NCBI GenBank assembly: GCA_014529385.2
Contig: CM043960.1
Span: 76,469,910-76,533,909, forward strand
DNA: 64,000 nucleotides
Direction: 5' to 3'
Origin: Adiantum capillus-veneris
Taxonomy: Eukaryota; Streptophyta; Polypodiopsida; Polypodiales; Pteridaceae
Numbering within the stretch: the first letter of the stretch is position 1; each line of letters opens with the position of its first letter. The notes under the pieces were generated by a model. It searched no databases and was not told the origin of the DNA. It was given only the letters and a program-made list of their open reading frames with translations. The position numbers and the translations under genes are program-made. Positions 9,209 to 19,030 of the stretch are shown here, piece after piece.

Positions 9209-10187
9209 GTGCTTCTGATACCCTAAGGTGTCAAAAAGCTGCTCTAGGAGGCCTTGTGACTAGTTTTTAGCGTGTTTTTTGTTTGTTTTTTTGCTAGATT
9301 TTTTAGAGCGTGTCGTGGAATGGGCCGTGTGATAGCTCGAAACGAGCGTATCGGTCAGAGGGTCGTGCCGTGCTTTACAGCCCTCCGTTTGGTCACTCTA
9401 TGCCCTCGGAATCCCTAAAACTGTCAATTTCCAGTAGGGAACTAGGCCCAAACTAGAAAGTCTAAGGGTGCAAGTGGGAAGAGAAAGGAGGAGAGTGGAG
9501 GACTTTTCCCACATGCTCTCATTCTCTCTTGAGGGAGTAGGGTATATATATAAGAGTGAGTCTAATATATATCATAAGATTGAGGACTGAGGCCTGGGCC
9601 TGGGCCTGGGCTTGGGCTTGGGCTTGGGCTTGGGAAAATGATCTCGATCTATCTTTTATACAAACCAACCCGTCCGTTTTAAAAGTCACGTTTTTTTATT
9701 TTCGAAAAATTTCGCCGCCCGCTCACTCGCGTTTTTAATTTTCGTTTTTTTTTTTTTTGGAAATTTTTTTTTCTGTTTTTTTTGGAGAAAAAATAAAAAA
9801 ATTTTAAATTATTTTTTTCCTTTTTGGTGCAGAAAATACAGAAATTGAAAACGCAGAAATTGAAAATGCAAAAATGCAGAAAATTGAAAAACGCAGAAAT
9901 GCAGAAATTGCAGAAAATTGTAGAAATTGCAGAAAAAACGCAGAAATGCAGAAATTGCAAAAAATTGAAAAAACGCAGAAATGCAGAAAATTGCAGAAAT
10001 TGAAAACGCCGAACTTGAAATTGCAGAAATTGAAAAAACGCAGACAATAGCAGAAATTGAAACTTGACAGCAAATACAGAAAACGCAAAAAACAGAAATC
10101 TCCACACACTCCTTCCCTGCCTTTCCTATGATAGAAATTGCACCACAAGGAAGCGTAAAGTGCTAACCGAGCTTAGTGTAGGGCATA
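9209..10187 (-). other. 5' leader of internal copy 1, repeat-rich
   Basis: Untranslated region between the primer site and the first ORF. From the primer site inward (right to left) it has an A-rich array of degenerate 'gcagaaattg' units (9828-10075), homopolymer T/A runs, a G/C-rich hexamer array of 'gggcct/gggctt' (9589-9634), a TATA-like stretch and a roughly 250-bp block (9330-9560) conserved with 62930-63190. Phenylalanine-rich open frames on the minus strand here merely translate the array. Confidence 0.7.
9541..9553 (-). promoter_or_regulatory. TATA-like element inside the leader
   Basis: Sense reading TTATATATATACC about 330 nt upstream of the first ORF ATG and outside the LTR. It is conserved at 17780-17792 and near 63148-63162 in the relative, within the best-conserved leader block. 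A candidate internal promoter; the function is inferred. Confidence 0.35.
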
Positions 10188-10205
10188 TCCCCGGCAGCGG
10201 CGCCA
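10188..10205 (-). other. Primer binding site, tRNA-Asp-like (copy 1)
   Basis: Sense TGGCGCCGCTGCCGGGGA, four bases from the LTR end. It differs by one base from the complement of the 3' end of plant tRNA-Asp as I know it (TGGCGCCGTTGCCGGGGA). Athila-like elements commonly use this tRNA. Confidence 0.75.
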
Positions 10206-10209
10206 AAAA

Positions 10210-10460
10210 TGTGCGCTCCTTGCCGCACTGTCGAAGCAAGGGATTTGCCAATACACCGTATGCGAGCCACAAACGGCTCCAAACACACAACAAGCCTAAA
10301 CTAGCAAGCTCAAGAGAGCAAAGGGTGTGTCACTCACCGCTCTACGCTCGCCTTCGTGGTGGATTCCTCGCCGCGATGAAGAAGAAGCTGCAGTCGTGCC
10401 GCGCTCAACCGCTTCGCCGCCGTCGTGCCTTCGTAATGCTCGATCGCACACACACTCTCC

Positions 10461-10492
<32 letters not shown>

Positions 10493-10709
10493 AGGAGGTG
10501 AAGAAGAAGAAGATGGAGATGGAGCAAGAGCACTCTTCAATTGCACAAATGAGAGAATGAGTAAAAATTAGGTTTAGTTGGCTTTTATAGGAGCTCACCC
10601 CATTCACACTTGGGCGCCCATGCTTAACCAACTAATCCCTTGAATGTCCAAGTTAAAGTGCGCCTCTCGTCGTAGGTGATGGGGTGTCCGTGAGCCGTGA
10701 GGGTTAACA
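10210..10709 (-). repeat. LTR 2 (middle LTR), recombinant
   Basis: 500 bp. Its left half matches LTR 3 at all five positions where LTR 1 and LTR 3 differ, and in microsatellite length. Its right half has the 77-bp deletion of LTR 1. It is therefore a hybrid with a switch between about 10490 and 10667. No target duplication flanks it: it borders a primer site on the left and a polypurine tract on the right. It could serve as 5' LTR for copy 1 and 3' LTR for copy 2. Confidence 0.92.
10580..10591 (-). promoter_or_regulatory. LTR TATA box (middle LTR)
   Basis: Sense CCTATAAAAGCC, about 120 bp into the LTR. The same box lies at 2341-2352 and 18819-18830, and as a TATATAAAAG variant near 51835-51845. 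The position implies a short U3 and a long R-U5 that contains the microsatellite. Confidence 0.55.
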
Positions 10710-10711
10710 TG

Positions 10712-10723
10712 TCCCCCTTCCTG
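10712..10723 (-). promoter_or_regulatory. Polypurine tract of internal copy 2, mutated
   Basis: Same position as 2473-2484 but with one substitution that shortens the G run (sense CAGGAAGGGGGA). This is one of the few differences between the two internal copies. Confidence 0.7.
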
Positions 10724-12247
10724 ATGTAGATTCCGTCCTCGGAAGCTATTGAGTTGAAGCTGGTTCGTCGAGGTGGAAGAGCATTTGAGATGAATGTCCT
10801 TAGCCTTCTTCAGTCACTGCAAAATCAAACAACATTGGCACAGTAATGGCATTCTCTTAAAAAGCATATGCAGTTTTAGGTAGACACATTGATTGGTAAA
10901 AGAATTTCAAACAATTTGTTAGCAATGAACATTAAATTGCAATGTAATCAAATGCATAAACAGATGTAAAGGTAGAAAATTAAACAAGTCTGGGGTTGCT
11001 AATTTGACGGTCGAAAAGCACTAGAGATCGAATATTAATACCATGGGTAAGCTTCTTAATTTTCTCTGGTCAATTAAGTTGTTTAATCGCGAGAGCCAAG
11101 TATTCATGTTCGAGGGCTGACTAGAGGCTATATCTAGAAAACTTTGTAGTTAAGCTACCATAAAAGGAATTTCTCATGAAATCATCGCCTGACTGATTAC
11201 TTTTTCTTTGACCCCCCAAAGTCTTTTCACATTGATTCAATTATGATGTGTGTGCTTATTTTGTATGCCTTGGGTTTTTTGCTTCTCAAGGAAAAGCGCC
11301 CACACTGGGAACCTCTAGGGCTCTAGTACCATAGGCGATACATGTGAGTGAAGTACCAATTCAAGCCAGGATTTCTCTTCCAGCTTAAAATTTTACATTG
11401 TGGCACTTTGATTTTTTGTTTGTTCATTTTCAACATTTTAATTTTGTAACTTTGGGGGGTCATATAACACTGTTACCCTCCCCAGGCTCATCACATTAGT
11501 AAACTCCCTTTATAATACTTAAGCTAAAGGTCAATAGGGTTAAGCCCACTAGAAAGCCCTAGTACATTTCATACAATGCTGCCTAAATCGGATTAAGAAC
11601 CTAAGTAACCATTGTTTATTAGGAAGGCATTCCCCATGGTATTAAGAGAAGATTTCTAATACCTAGCTTGGTCAAACTAGCTTAGTCGGACTGCTTGATT
11701 TTTACCCCTAAACAAGTGATTATGACAAAAGATTGCATTGAATTAAATGTTGGATACTAAGCCAATGCGCTGAATATTATGCTACCAATCACAATCAAAG
11801 CAGACAAACATGGATGCAACGAGAGAAAGGTTCCATGAAGGTCCAAATCCTATCAATAGCAACACGCTCCTGTACACACTTAGGAAACAAAAGGAATACC
11901 TCCAGGAGGCACATCAGTGGAAAAAGAGAACTTTGTTAATCACTCAACTCTAAAACAGAAACACTCCTATCGTACTAATCTTACCTACCCTCCATCACTC
12001 AAGTGATGAGGATCAAAGGTGTTTTATGGCATAGGTTTCTGTTTCACTGTACCAAATGTGACATGTGTAGGTATGAGTCAATGTTTTGACTTTAATGTGC
12101 ATACTCGTTTGCTAATTGCTCTTGCTCTTTATTTTTTGTTTTTTGTGAGTATAAAGCTTTATATGTACATTCCCTAAGATTGGAATTGAGAGGTCAGGGA
12201 AAAAGGTTGAGAGGGAAACAAATGAATGATGACTGTCAGCAAACACT
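10724..12247 (-). other. 3' noncoding block of internal copy 2
   Basis: Copy of 2485-4008 with no differences noticed by eye. No ORF of its own. Confidence 0.7.
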
Positions 12248-12266
12248 CCCCCCTTCCTTGGGTAGA

Positions 12267-15200
12267 TCATACCATTTGAAATGAGCTTGTCACCCTTTGA
12301 AACCAATTATTCCAGTTGGTAATAGGTGAGGATTTTTGCCAGTAGTTTTCTATTACCCTAGGTGCCTTGTCAAGCTGCAAGGGTGGTAAGGTACTCTCCC
12401 AAGATTGAACTTGAAGTGGTTCATCAGGTGATTCTTGAACACTGGGAGGTGTGGATTCTTTTGTAGCTTCATTGAGGTCCATTACTATAGATGGAGGCTG
12501 TGTAGAAGCTTTTACCTCTATGGATGTATTACATGAGGAGCTAGAATCTTCATGGGACTCCCCCCTTCCTGAGCTAGGTGGAACAAATCGTTCTTTCTTT
12601 GGTACCCAAACTAGCTCGAGAGCAGGTGTGTAGCATTCTGTGATTTTTTTCTTTCCACGATCATTGATTTGTTTTGGAGCTACGGGATTGGGCTCACTTG
12701 GGTCAGGTGATAGGTAAGAGCACAATCTACGTTTTGGCACCCAGATTTGATCATTTCCTTGATAGTAGCCTTGGGCTTCCAATAGTCGTTTAGGGATCCA
12801 TCGCAACATTTTCTTACTTTTCTTGGAGCGAGTGGTACGTTTCTTACAAGGCTTCTGTTTTTTAGCACTAGCTATGGTCACTAAAGAAGCTTTAGGGACC
12901 CACTTGTATGTTTTCTTCGTTACATTAGGATGAGTCTTGTCAGAAGCGATATGCATTGCTTGTAGCATATTTAAGGGTATAGGAATTTCATCCCCCTCAG
13001 GTGTTACCCAGGTCGTCCCCCTATTTCCCCAAGTGTCTATGGTTGATGCTAGGTGGACCCAATCCACATTGTCTGATTCCGTCATACCAGGTAGGATATC
13101 CATATAAGGAGAATCTTGGCCAATGTCTGTATCCTTCTTACAAGTATAACAATATTGTAGTGGGGCCGAGTGAACTGTGGTGGCAGAGCGATGATCAATA
13201 ATGGTTTTACTCCCTAAGGGGTGTACCTTACCAGTCACCAAATCCACTCTGAGAACAGAGTCTTGGAATTGCAAATAGACATGATTTTTAGACCAATCGT
13301 GAACCATTTGTGCTTCCCTCATGAATGGTCGTCCTAAAATCATTTCATATGACATAAGGTGTTTAGAGAAATCCATTACAATGAACGTATGTCGTACCTT
13401 GTGTCCTAGAACTTTGATCTTAAGATCCTTGAGCATCCCCATAGGTTTGGCTATGGTACCATTTGCCATCTTTACCACAATGTTAGTAACACTGAGGCGG
13501 GGTTTTCCCATGGATTCCCAACAATCTTTTGTAACGATGCTAACTCCCGCACCACCATCAAGAATTCCCTTTATAGTTAATCCCTTGGTAGTGATGGGTA
13601 GGGTCGCATTAGACTCGTCGCCTTCAAAATACTGCCCTAATTCGTTAATGGGTACCTCGATCACAGACTCGTGTCCATCTAAGTCAAGTGATTGCACATG
13701 ATTTTCCTCATCAATCATAATCGAGTCAGGCCTATTTGGTTGCGCAAACTGCGGTAATCCCGTTTGTAGCTCTCCGTTAAGGAATGCTCGAAGTGCAAGG
13801 AATAACTCAGGATCTCCATACAGCTTTGCTATGATCGTGGTTCGGACCTTAGAAGACATGAAGTCCACTAGTTTGGCAACATTCATTGGCGTTTTGCAGG
13901 GTGTAGGTCCTTGACTAGGAACTGGTGAGGATGGAATCTCATATTCCTCAATGGGATCAGGTATTCCTTCGTTAAACATCCTTTCCGACAAGAAGGGTGT
14001 ATGCTCACTTTCTGATGTCCTGTCCTCACTCCCTTCTTGGATGATACTAGATATGGATAACGGTCTATGGTTCATGTGGGGTGGATGAACTTGTGTGGGA
14101 AACACTGTGTCATGAATTTTGACCTGCATGGGTTCTGGTTCTAGTTTCCTTTGAGTCTCCTCCACTAAACCTCTTAGATGTTTCACCTGCTTAATCTCGT
14201 CTACTGGGTTTGGGTACGTCCCAATCTTCTTTTTACGATTCTTCCCTTTTTGCCCCTGCGGTTTATCTTGGGGGTCTTGGATTGGATTTGGAAACACTTG
14301 TGGTGTTTTCAGAGGCTCTTTATGGTTTTCTCTTATTCGGTTTTCATTTGGTTCCATGTTACGGTTTTCTTTGTCGGTCTTTCCCTTTGTGGTATTGGTT
14401 CTAGTCTCCATTGTCTCGACTGAATCTGAATCATCCTCGAGGTCATTCATATACACAGGGTCATCTCCTGTTCCTATGTTTGTTTTGGAACTTGGCTTTG
14501 AATTTTCCGTATTCTGCGACTTCTTCCTTCGTGTCTTGTTTTTCTTTGCTTGGATAATTGACGCGGTATCTCTCTCTTCGAGGATATGTCCTGGCCCTTG
14601 AAGCATGGACCGTGTAATCGCATAAGCGGGTGCGACGGGTGGTATTGGTGATGTCACAGTAGCAATTTCGACCAAATTCAGGGGTGTGATTTTAGGCGCA
14701 TTTGGGTTATAGGGGCATTGGGCAATCAAGTGATCTATGCCACAACGATTACATGTGAGTATTGGCATTGCAGACGTGCTCCCTTGATTCACTTGCATCT
14801 GTGCAGCATTCTTTTGCAGCCTAATAGGGCACTCCGCTACTCGATGTGGTCCACCACACTCGTAGCATTGAAGAGGTGGCCTCCTAGCCTGGGTGTTGAT
14901 ATTTTGACCTCTGGATGCGAGAGCAGCAGCTTGATAAACCGGCTTGACTTGTCCCCAACAATCTTCCATGTAGTATATAGGACACTCTTCCAATGTATCA
15001 AGTCCGTAGGCAATACTAGTGTCTATTTCCTCCTCACAGCCATCTGGATAAGCATTTGATGGCTCGCAACCCACTTGGTTCATAGGGGCGACTCTTGGAT
15101 GCGGGGGCTGCGGTCCTAACACAGGAGGTGGTAACGGTGTAGCTTGTACAACATTTTGAGATCTAGGGACCATGTGTTGCGGTAGTTGCTCAACAGGTGG

Positions 15201-16688
15201 AGTAGGCATCAATACAGGAGCTCGAGGCGCATCCGTCCAGGCTACAGGTGGTCTATTTGCCATCATACGTTTGATCATTAAACAATCCTTAGCTTGGTGA
15301 CCATACCTACCACATGCGTTGCAAGTTCCATTAAATTTTACTCTAAACGTAGGGCACTCACTAGTACTATGTGGACCTAAGCAAATGGAACACCATTGTT
15401 GCTCCCTTCTTGGATACATGTGACTATTTTGAGGGGGTCGATTATCCTTAAGAGACTCTTGGATTGCCTTGGTGAGGTCTGTCAAGAATGTCTCAAATAC
15501 CTTTGGCTCATTGGCAATGGGCTTTGCAGTCATGGGTTCATACTCAATGGCTTGTGAGCTAGTGGATCTCGTGTCAGTAGACACCCTCATGCCTGCTATC
15601 ATCAAGTTGTCCTCTAATTGGATTGCATTGGCAGTGACATCTTCCCAGGTTGTGATACCTCTAATCACTAGTCCATTATAGATTCCTTCATTCCTCAACC
15701 CTCGAATGAATCGATCAAGCAGTTGGTTATTGTTGAAGCGCTCATTTACAGGGCAACGAGAGTTTAAGTGCTTTAGACGACTAATGAAGTCCCTTACTGA
15801 CTCTCCTTCCTTACGTTCGGCCTTTTGTAGCTGAGATGCTACACCCCAAAGCACACCTTCTCGTATGTACTCCTTTAGAAACAACCTTCGAAGGGTAGGG
15901 TAGATTGTTTTCTCGTCCACCCTTAGGGTCCTATACCAATCTCCAGCCTTCCCAGTTAATGTCAAGCTTAAGGCATTGCACTTATGTAGTTCGTTGCGTT
16001 CCCCTAAGGAATCACATACTTGTTCAAACACTTCAATGTGTTTTCTAGCATCTTCGTCCCCATTGAATTTTTGCGTGAGTTTGGCAATTTGTACTGCCTT
16101 ACTTCTAGGCTCTCTATCAGATGCATGACGCATATTTTCCGCAATAGATCGACCTATGGTTTGAGCAAACGCTGCCAAGTCACCTATGTGAGGAGGTAGG
16201 GCCGGTGGAGGTACTCTTGGAATCATATGTGGGAGAGGAACGGGTACCGGTCTTGGCATATGTGTGGATGATGCAGGATATGGAACATAACCGGGCATAG
16301 GTCCACTCGGATAAGGGCTAGGGAGCGGCACTCGAGGAGCATAAGCAAGTGGTACAATTGGAGGTGTGGGGGCCATGTGTGCATAAGGGGCTAGAGGCAC
16401 ATATGGTCGAGGCCCCATATTAGGTACTACGACACTAGGTAGTGGCACTGCGCTAACCGTAGATGTCATCGGTACATTCTCTGTCAGGCTTATCCCTGGA
16501 GTGAGCACTGTGTTTTCCTTAATAGAGGGTTGAGCCAAGTTAGGGAAGCTAAAGTTTTCGCTCGGAGGCTCAGATTGCATAGAGACCCCAGGTGAAATGA
16601 CGTAAGATGGGTCCATGGGACTCATTAGAGGAGTCTCCATTTGTGATAGAGTAGGCTGTTGAGCCTTGCTCGTATCCAGAAATCTCAT
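12267..16688 (-). CDS. Gag-protease polyprotein, pol-less (copy 2)
   Basis: 1473 codons with a predicted protein identical to copy 1 (4028-8449). The two substitutions I found inside the ORF (15119, 16143) are silent. The domains are the same: capsid domain, four zinc knuckles, retropepsin with LDGGAG, and a W-V/I-P-K tail. The protein identity of two 4.4-kb ORFs shows that the tandem duplication is recent, or that the copies are being homogenised by conversion. Transcription from the right-most LTR would express this copy; copy 1 would use the middle LTR. Confidence 0.9.
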   Translation of the reverse strand: MRFLDTSKAQQPTLSQMETPLMSPMDPSYVISPGVSMQSEPPSENFSFPNLAQPSIKENTVLTPGISLTENVPMTSTVSAVPLPSVVVPNMGPRPYVPLAPYAHMAPTPPIVPLAYAPRVPLPSPYPSGPMPGYVPYPASSTHMPRPVPVPLPHMIPRVPPPALPPHIGDLAAFAQTIGRSIAENMRHASDREPRSKAVQIAKLTQKFNGDEDARKHIEVFEQVCDSLGERNELHKCNALSLTLTGKAGDWYRTLRVDEKTIYPTLRRLFLKEYIREGVLWGVASQLQKAERKEGESVRDFISRLKHLNSRCPVNERFNNNQLLDRFIRGLRNEGIYNGLVIRGITTWEDVTANAIQLEDNLMIAGMRVSTDTRSTSSQAIEYEPMTAKPIANEPKVFETFLTDLTKAIQESLKDNRPPQNSHMYPRREQQWCSICLGPHSTSECPTFRVKFNGTCNACGRYGHQAKDCLMIKRMMANRPPVAWTDAPRAPVLMPTPPVEQLPQHMVPRSQNVVQATPLPPPVLGPQPPHPRVAPMNQVGCEPSNAYPDGCEEEIDTSIAYGLDTLEECPIYYMEDCWGQVKPVYQAAALASRGQNINTQARRPPLQCYECGGPHRVAECPIRLQKNAAQMQVNQGSTSAMPILTCNRCGIDHLIAQCPYNPNAPKITPLNLVEIATVTSPIPPVAPAYAITRSMLQGPGHILEERDTASIIQAKKNKTRRKKSQNTENSKPSSKTNIGTGDDPVYMNDLEDDSDSVETMETRTNTTKGKTDKENRNMEPNENRIRENHKEPLKTPQVFPNPIQDPQDKPQGQKGKNRKKKIGTYPNPVDEIKQVKHLRGLVEETQRKLEPEPMQVKIHDTVFPTQVHPPHMNHRPLSISSIIQEGSEDRTSESEHTPFLSERMFNEGIPDPIEEYEIPSSPVPSQGPTPCKTPMNVAKLVDFMSSKVRTTIIAKLYGDPELFLALRAFLNGELQTGLPQFAQPNRPDSIMIDEENHVQSLDLDGHESVIEVPINELGQYFEGDESNATLPITTKGLTIKGILDGGAGVSIVTKDCWESMGKPRLSVTNIVVKMANGTIAKPMGMLKDLKIKVLGHKVRHTFIVMDFSKHLMSYEMILGRPFMREAQMVHDWSKNHVYLQFQDSVLRVDLVTGKVHPLGSKTIIDHRSATTVHSAPLQYCYTCKKDTDIGQDSPYMDILPGMTESDNVDWVHLASTIDTWGNRGTTWVTPEGDEIPIPLNMLQAMHIASDKTHPNVTKKTYKWVPKASLVTIASAKKQKPCKKRTTRSKKSKKMLRWIPKRLLEAQGYYQGNDQIWVPKRRLCSYLSPDPSEPNPVAPKQINDRGKKKITECYTPALELVWVPKKERFVPPSSGRGESHEDSSSSCNTSIEVKASTQPPSIVMDLNEATKESTPPSVQESPDEPLQVQSWESTLPPLQLDKAPRVIENYWQKSSPITNWNNWFQRVTSSFQMV

Positions 16689-16715
16689 GGGGCCAGTTGA
16701 GAGTATATTTACCCC

Positions 16716-17447
16716 TCAGTTTTGCCTTTCTGATTGAATAATGCCATGGATAACATTACAGATCATTTTCTGTTGATCTTCGATGCTCGTGGCACTAGAG
16801 GTGGATTGTACAATCTCTATCCATCCTACATGGTAGGCGTGGCCAGAGTGTAGATCCGTCAACACCTCAGTGTGGAGGTCGTATGTCCAATGATCATTAA
16901 TGAACAATCCTTCTAAAGTCGACGTGTTAACGGTTTCTTGTGAGGTAGAAGCAATGTTGCTCCCCATGGTTTTACTTGTCACCAACGGTACTCTAGAGGG
17001 AACTTCTGAAGGAGGCAGCTCAACAGGGCCTTCTTGGTAAGAAGTTGGCAGGATATCCACATGGACACTCTTTGGGGGTGTGGGGTCTACGTGCGATGTG
17101 AAAGGAGAGTCCACTTCCCCACCCCCGTCGTGTGCTTCATTTGCATCAGGTTCCGAGCGAGTAGCTCTACCTAATGTTTCCATGAAACGGCTAAACATAC
17201 TAGTACTAGGCTGTGGAGCTTCGGGAGGTGCATGGCCTTCTCTCTCAGTGTTTTGGTTAGGGTATGCTTCCATGATTTCTGAGTCGGAGGAGGAATCACT
17301 AGCGGCTATTTTAGGGTCTTGGGTGGTGCTACCTTGTGTCCCCGCTGAGGGTCTAGAGCTTATCGTGGATGGGTAATGGGTGTCCGTATGAACAGAGGCA
17401 CCCTCAATATGTTCGTGTTCTAGCACTCGCCCAGAGCGTAAGTGCAT
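16716..17447 (-). CDS. N-terminal gag segment upstream of an in-frame UGA (copy 2)
   Basis: 243 codons, identical to 8477-9208 including the terminating UGA nine codons before the main ORF ATG. See that entry for domain content and alternatives. Confidence 0.75.
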   Translation of the reverse strand: MHLRSGRVLEHEHIEGASVHTDTHYPSTISSRPSAGTQGSTTQDPKIAASDSSSDSEIMEAYPNQNTEREGHAPPEAPQPSTSMFSRFMETLGRATRSEPDANEAHDGGGEVDSPFTSHVDPTPPKSVHVDILPTSYQEGPVELPPSEVPSRVPLVTSKTMGSNIASTSQETVNTSTLEGLFINDHWTYDLHTEVLTDLHSGHAYHVGWIEIVQSTSSATSIEDQQKMICNVIHGIIQSERQN

Positions 17448-18426
17448 GTGCTTCTGATACCCTAAGGTGTCAAAAAGCTGCTCTAGGAGGCCTTGTGACT
17501 AGTTTTTAGCGTGTTTTTTGTTTGTTTTTTTGCTAGATTTTTTAGAGCGTGTCGTGGAATGGGCCGTGTGATAGCTCGAAACGAGCGTATCGGTCAGAGG
17601 GTCGTGCCGTGCTTTACAGCCCTCCGTTTGGTCACTCTATGCCCTCGGAATCCCTAAAACTGTCAATTTCCAGTAGGGAACTAGGCCCAAACTAGAAAGT
17701 CTAAGGGTGCAAGTGGGAAGAGAAAGGAGGAGAGTGGAGGACTTTTCCCACATGCTCTCATTCTCTCTTGAGGGAGTAGGGTATATATATAAGAGTGAGT
17801 CTAATATATATCATAAGATTGAGGACTGAGGCCTGGGCCTGGGCCTGGGCTTGGGCTTGGGCTTGGGCTTGGGAAAATGATCTCGATCTATCTTTTATAC
17901 AAACCAACCCGTCCGTTTTAAAAGTCACGTTTTTTTATTTTCGAAAAATTTCGCCGCCCGCTCACTCGCGTTTTTAATTTTCGTTTTTTTTTTTTTTGGA
18001 AATTTTTTTTTCTGTTTTTTTTGGAGAAAAAATAAAAAAATTTTAAATTATTTTTTTCCTTTTTGGTGCAGAAAATACAGAAATTGAAAACGCAGAAATT
18101 GAAAATGCAAAAATGCAGAAAATTGAAAAACGCAGAAATGCAGAAATTGCAGAAAATTGTAGAAATTGCAGAAAAAACGCAGAAATGCAGAAATTGCAAA
18201 AAATTGAAAAAACGCAGAAATGCAGAAAATTGCAGAAATTGAAAACGCCGAACTTGAAATTGCAGAAATTGAAAAAACGCAGACAATAGCAGAAATTGAA
18301 ACTTGACAGCAAATACAGAAAACGCAAAAAACAGAAATCTCCACACACTCCTTCCCTGCCTTTCCTATGATAGAAATTGCACCACAAGGAAGCGTAAAGT
18401 GCTAACCGAGCTTAGTGTAGGGCATA
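17448..18426 (-). other. 5' leader of internal copy 2, repeat-rich
   Basis: Copy of 9209-10187, with the same hexamer array (17828-17873), TATA-like stretch and A-rich 'gcagaaattg' array (18067-18314). This is the leader attached to the outer 5' LTR. Confidence 0.7.
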
Positions 18427-18444
18427 TCCCCGGCAGCGGCGCCA
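18427..18444 (-). other. Primer binding site, tRNA-Asp-like (copy 2)
   Basis: Identical to 10188-10205 and four bases from LTR 3. This is the site a transcript from the outer 5' LTR would use. Confidence 0.75.
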
Positions 18445-18448
18445 AAAA

Positions 18449-18699
18449 TGTGCGCTCCTTGCCGCACTGTCGAAGCAAGGGATTTGCCAATACACCGTAT
18501 GCGAGCCACAAACGGCTCCAAACACACAACAAGCCTAAACTAGCAAGCTCAAGAGAGCAAAGGGTGTGTCACTCACCGCTCTACGCTCGCCTTCGTGGTG
18601 GATTCCTCGCCGCGATGAAGAAGAAGCTGCAGTCGTGCCGCGCTCAACCGCTTCGCCGCCGTCGTGCCTTCGTAATGCTCGATCGCACACACACTCTCC

Positions 18700-18731
<32 letters not shown>

Positions 18732-19025
18732 AGGAGGTGAAGAAGAAGAAGATGGAGATGGAGCAAGAGCACTCTTCAATTGCACAAATGAGAGAATGAG
18801 TAAAAATTAGGTTTAGTTGGCTTTTATAGGAGCTCACCCCATTCACACTTGGGCGCCCATGCTTAACCAACTAATCCCTTGAATGTCCAAGTTAAAGTGC
18901 GCCTCTCATCAACGATCACTCTACCTTTCCCTATTGGTCCGACAAGCCCGGTACCTGACTCTACCGAATACATAATACACGTCCGTCGTAGGTGATGGGG
19001 TGTCCGTGAGCCGTGAGGGTTAACA
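18449..19025 (-). repeat. LTR 3 (5' LTR of the tandem element), long form
   Basis: 577 bp, TG...CA. It retains the 77-bp segment (around 18907-18984) missing from LTR 1 and LTR 2; the relative's LTR at 51388-52064 also has it, so this is the ancestral form. TATA-like box at 18819-18830. Confidence 0.93.
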
Positions 19026-19030
19026 TGCAC
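19026..19030. repeat. Right target-site duplication TGCAC
   Basis: Directly follows the CA end of LTR 3 and matches 1968-1972. Confidence 0.85.

Larger units (their letters stand above)
1973..19025 (-). mobile_element. Tandem LTR retrotransposon: LTR-internal-LTR-internal-LTR
   Basis: Three LTRs (1973-2470, 10210-10709, 18449-19025) separate two 7739-bp internal regions that are almost identical (offset 8239). Sense is the minus strand, so the 5' LTR is the right-most one. Each internal region has a primer site next to its upstream LTR, a repeat-rich leader, a gag-protease ORF, a long 3' noncoding block and a polypurine tract. RT, RNase H and integrase are absent, so the element is non-autonomous. 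Family: Ty3/gypsy, non-chromoviral, closely related to the pol-containing element at 51388-64000. By eye I found only three substitutions between the internal copies: 2473/10712, 6880/15119 and 7904/16143. The arrangement is explained by unequal crossing-over between LTRs (see findings). Confidence 0.92.

Noticed and set aside
9679-10148. Phe-rich open frames of 98-142 codons on the minus strand
   Set aside because: They are translations of the A-rich 10-mer array in all three frames; no frame is favoured and there is no protein-like composition. The copies at 17918-18387 have the same cause.
10188-10205. tRNA gene
   Set aside because: Only the 3' 18 bases match a tRNA; it is a primer site beside an LTR. 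The TGGTATCAGAGC sites are likewise primer sites.
1973-19025. Two independent insertions side by side
   Set aside because: There is only one TSD pair at the outer ends, and the middle LTR is shared and recombinant; adjacent insertions would give four LTRs and separate TSDs.
1973-19025. Pure assembly duplication
   Set aside because: Considered, but the three LTRs differ in a structured way and the internal copies have distinct substitutions, which a simple assembly repeat would not create. Long reads are still the decisive test.
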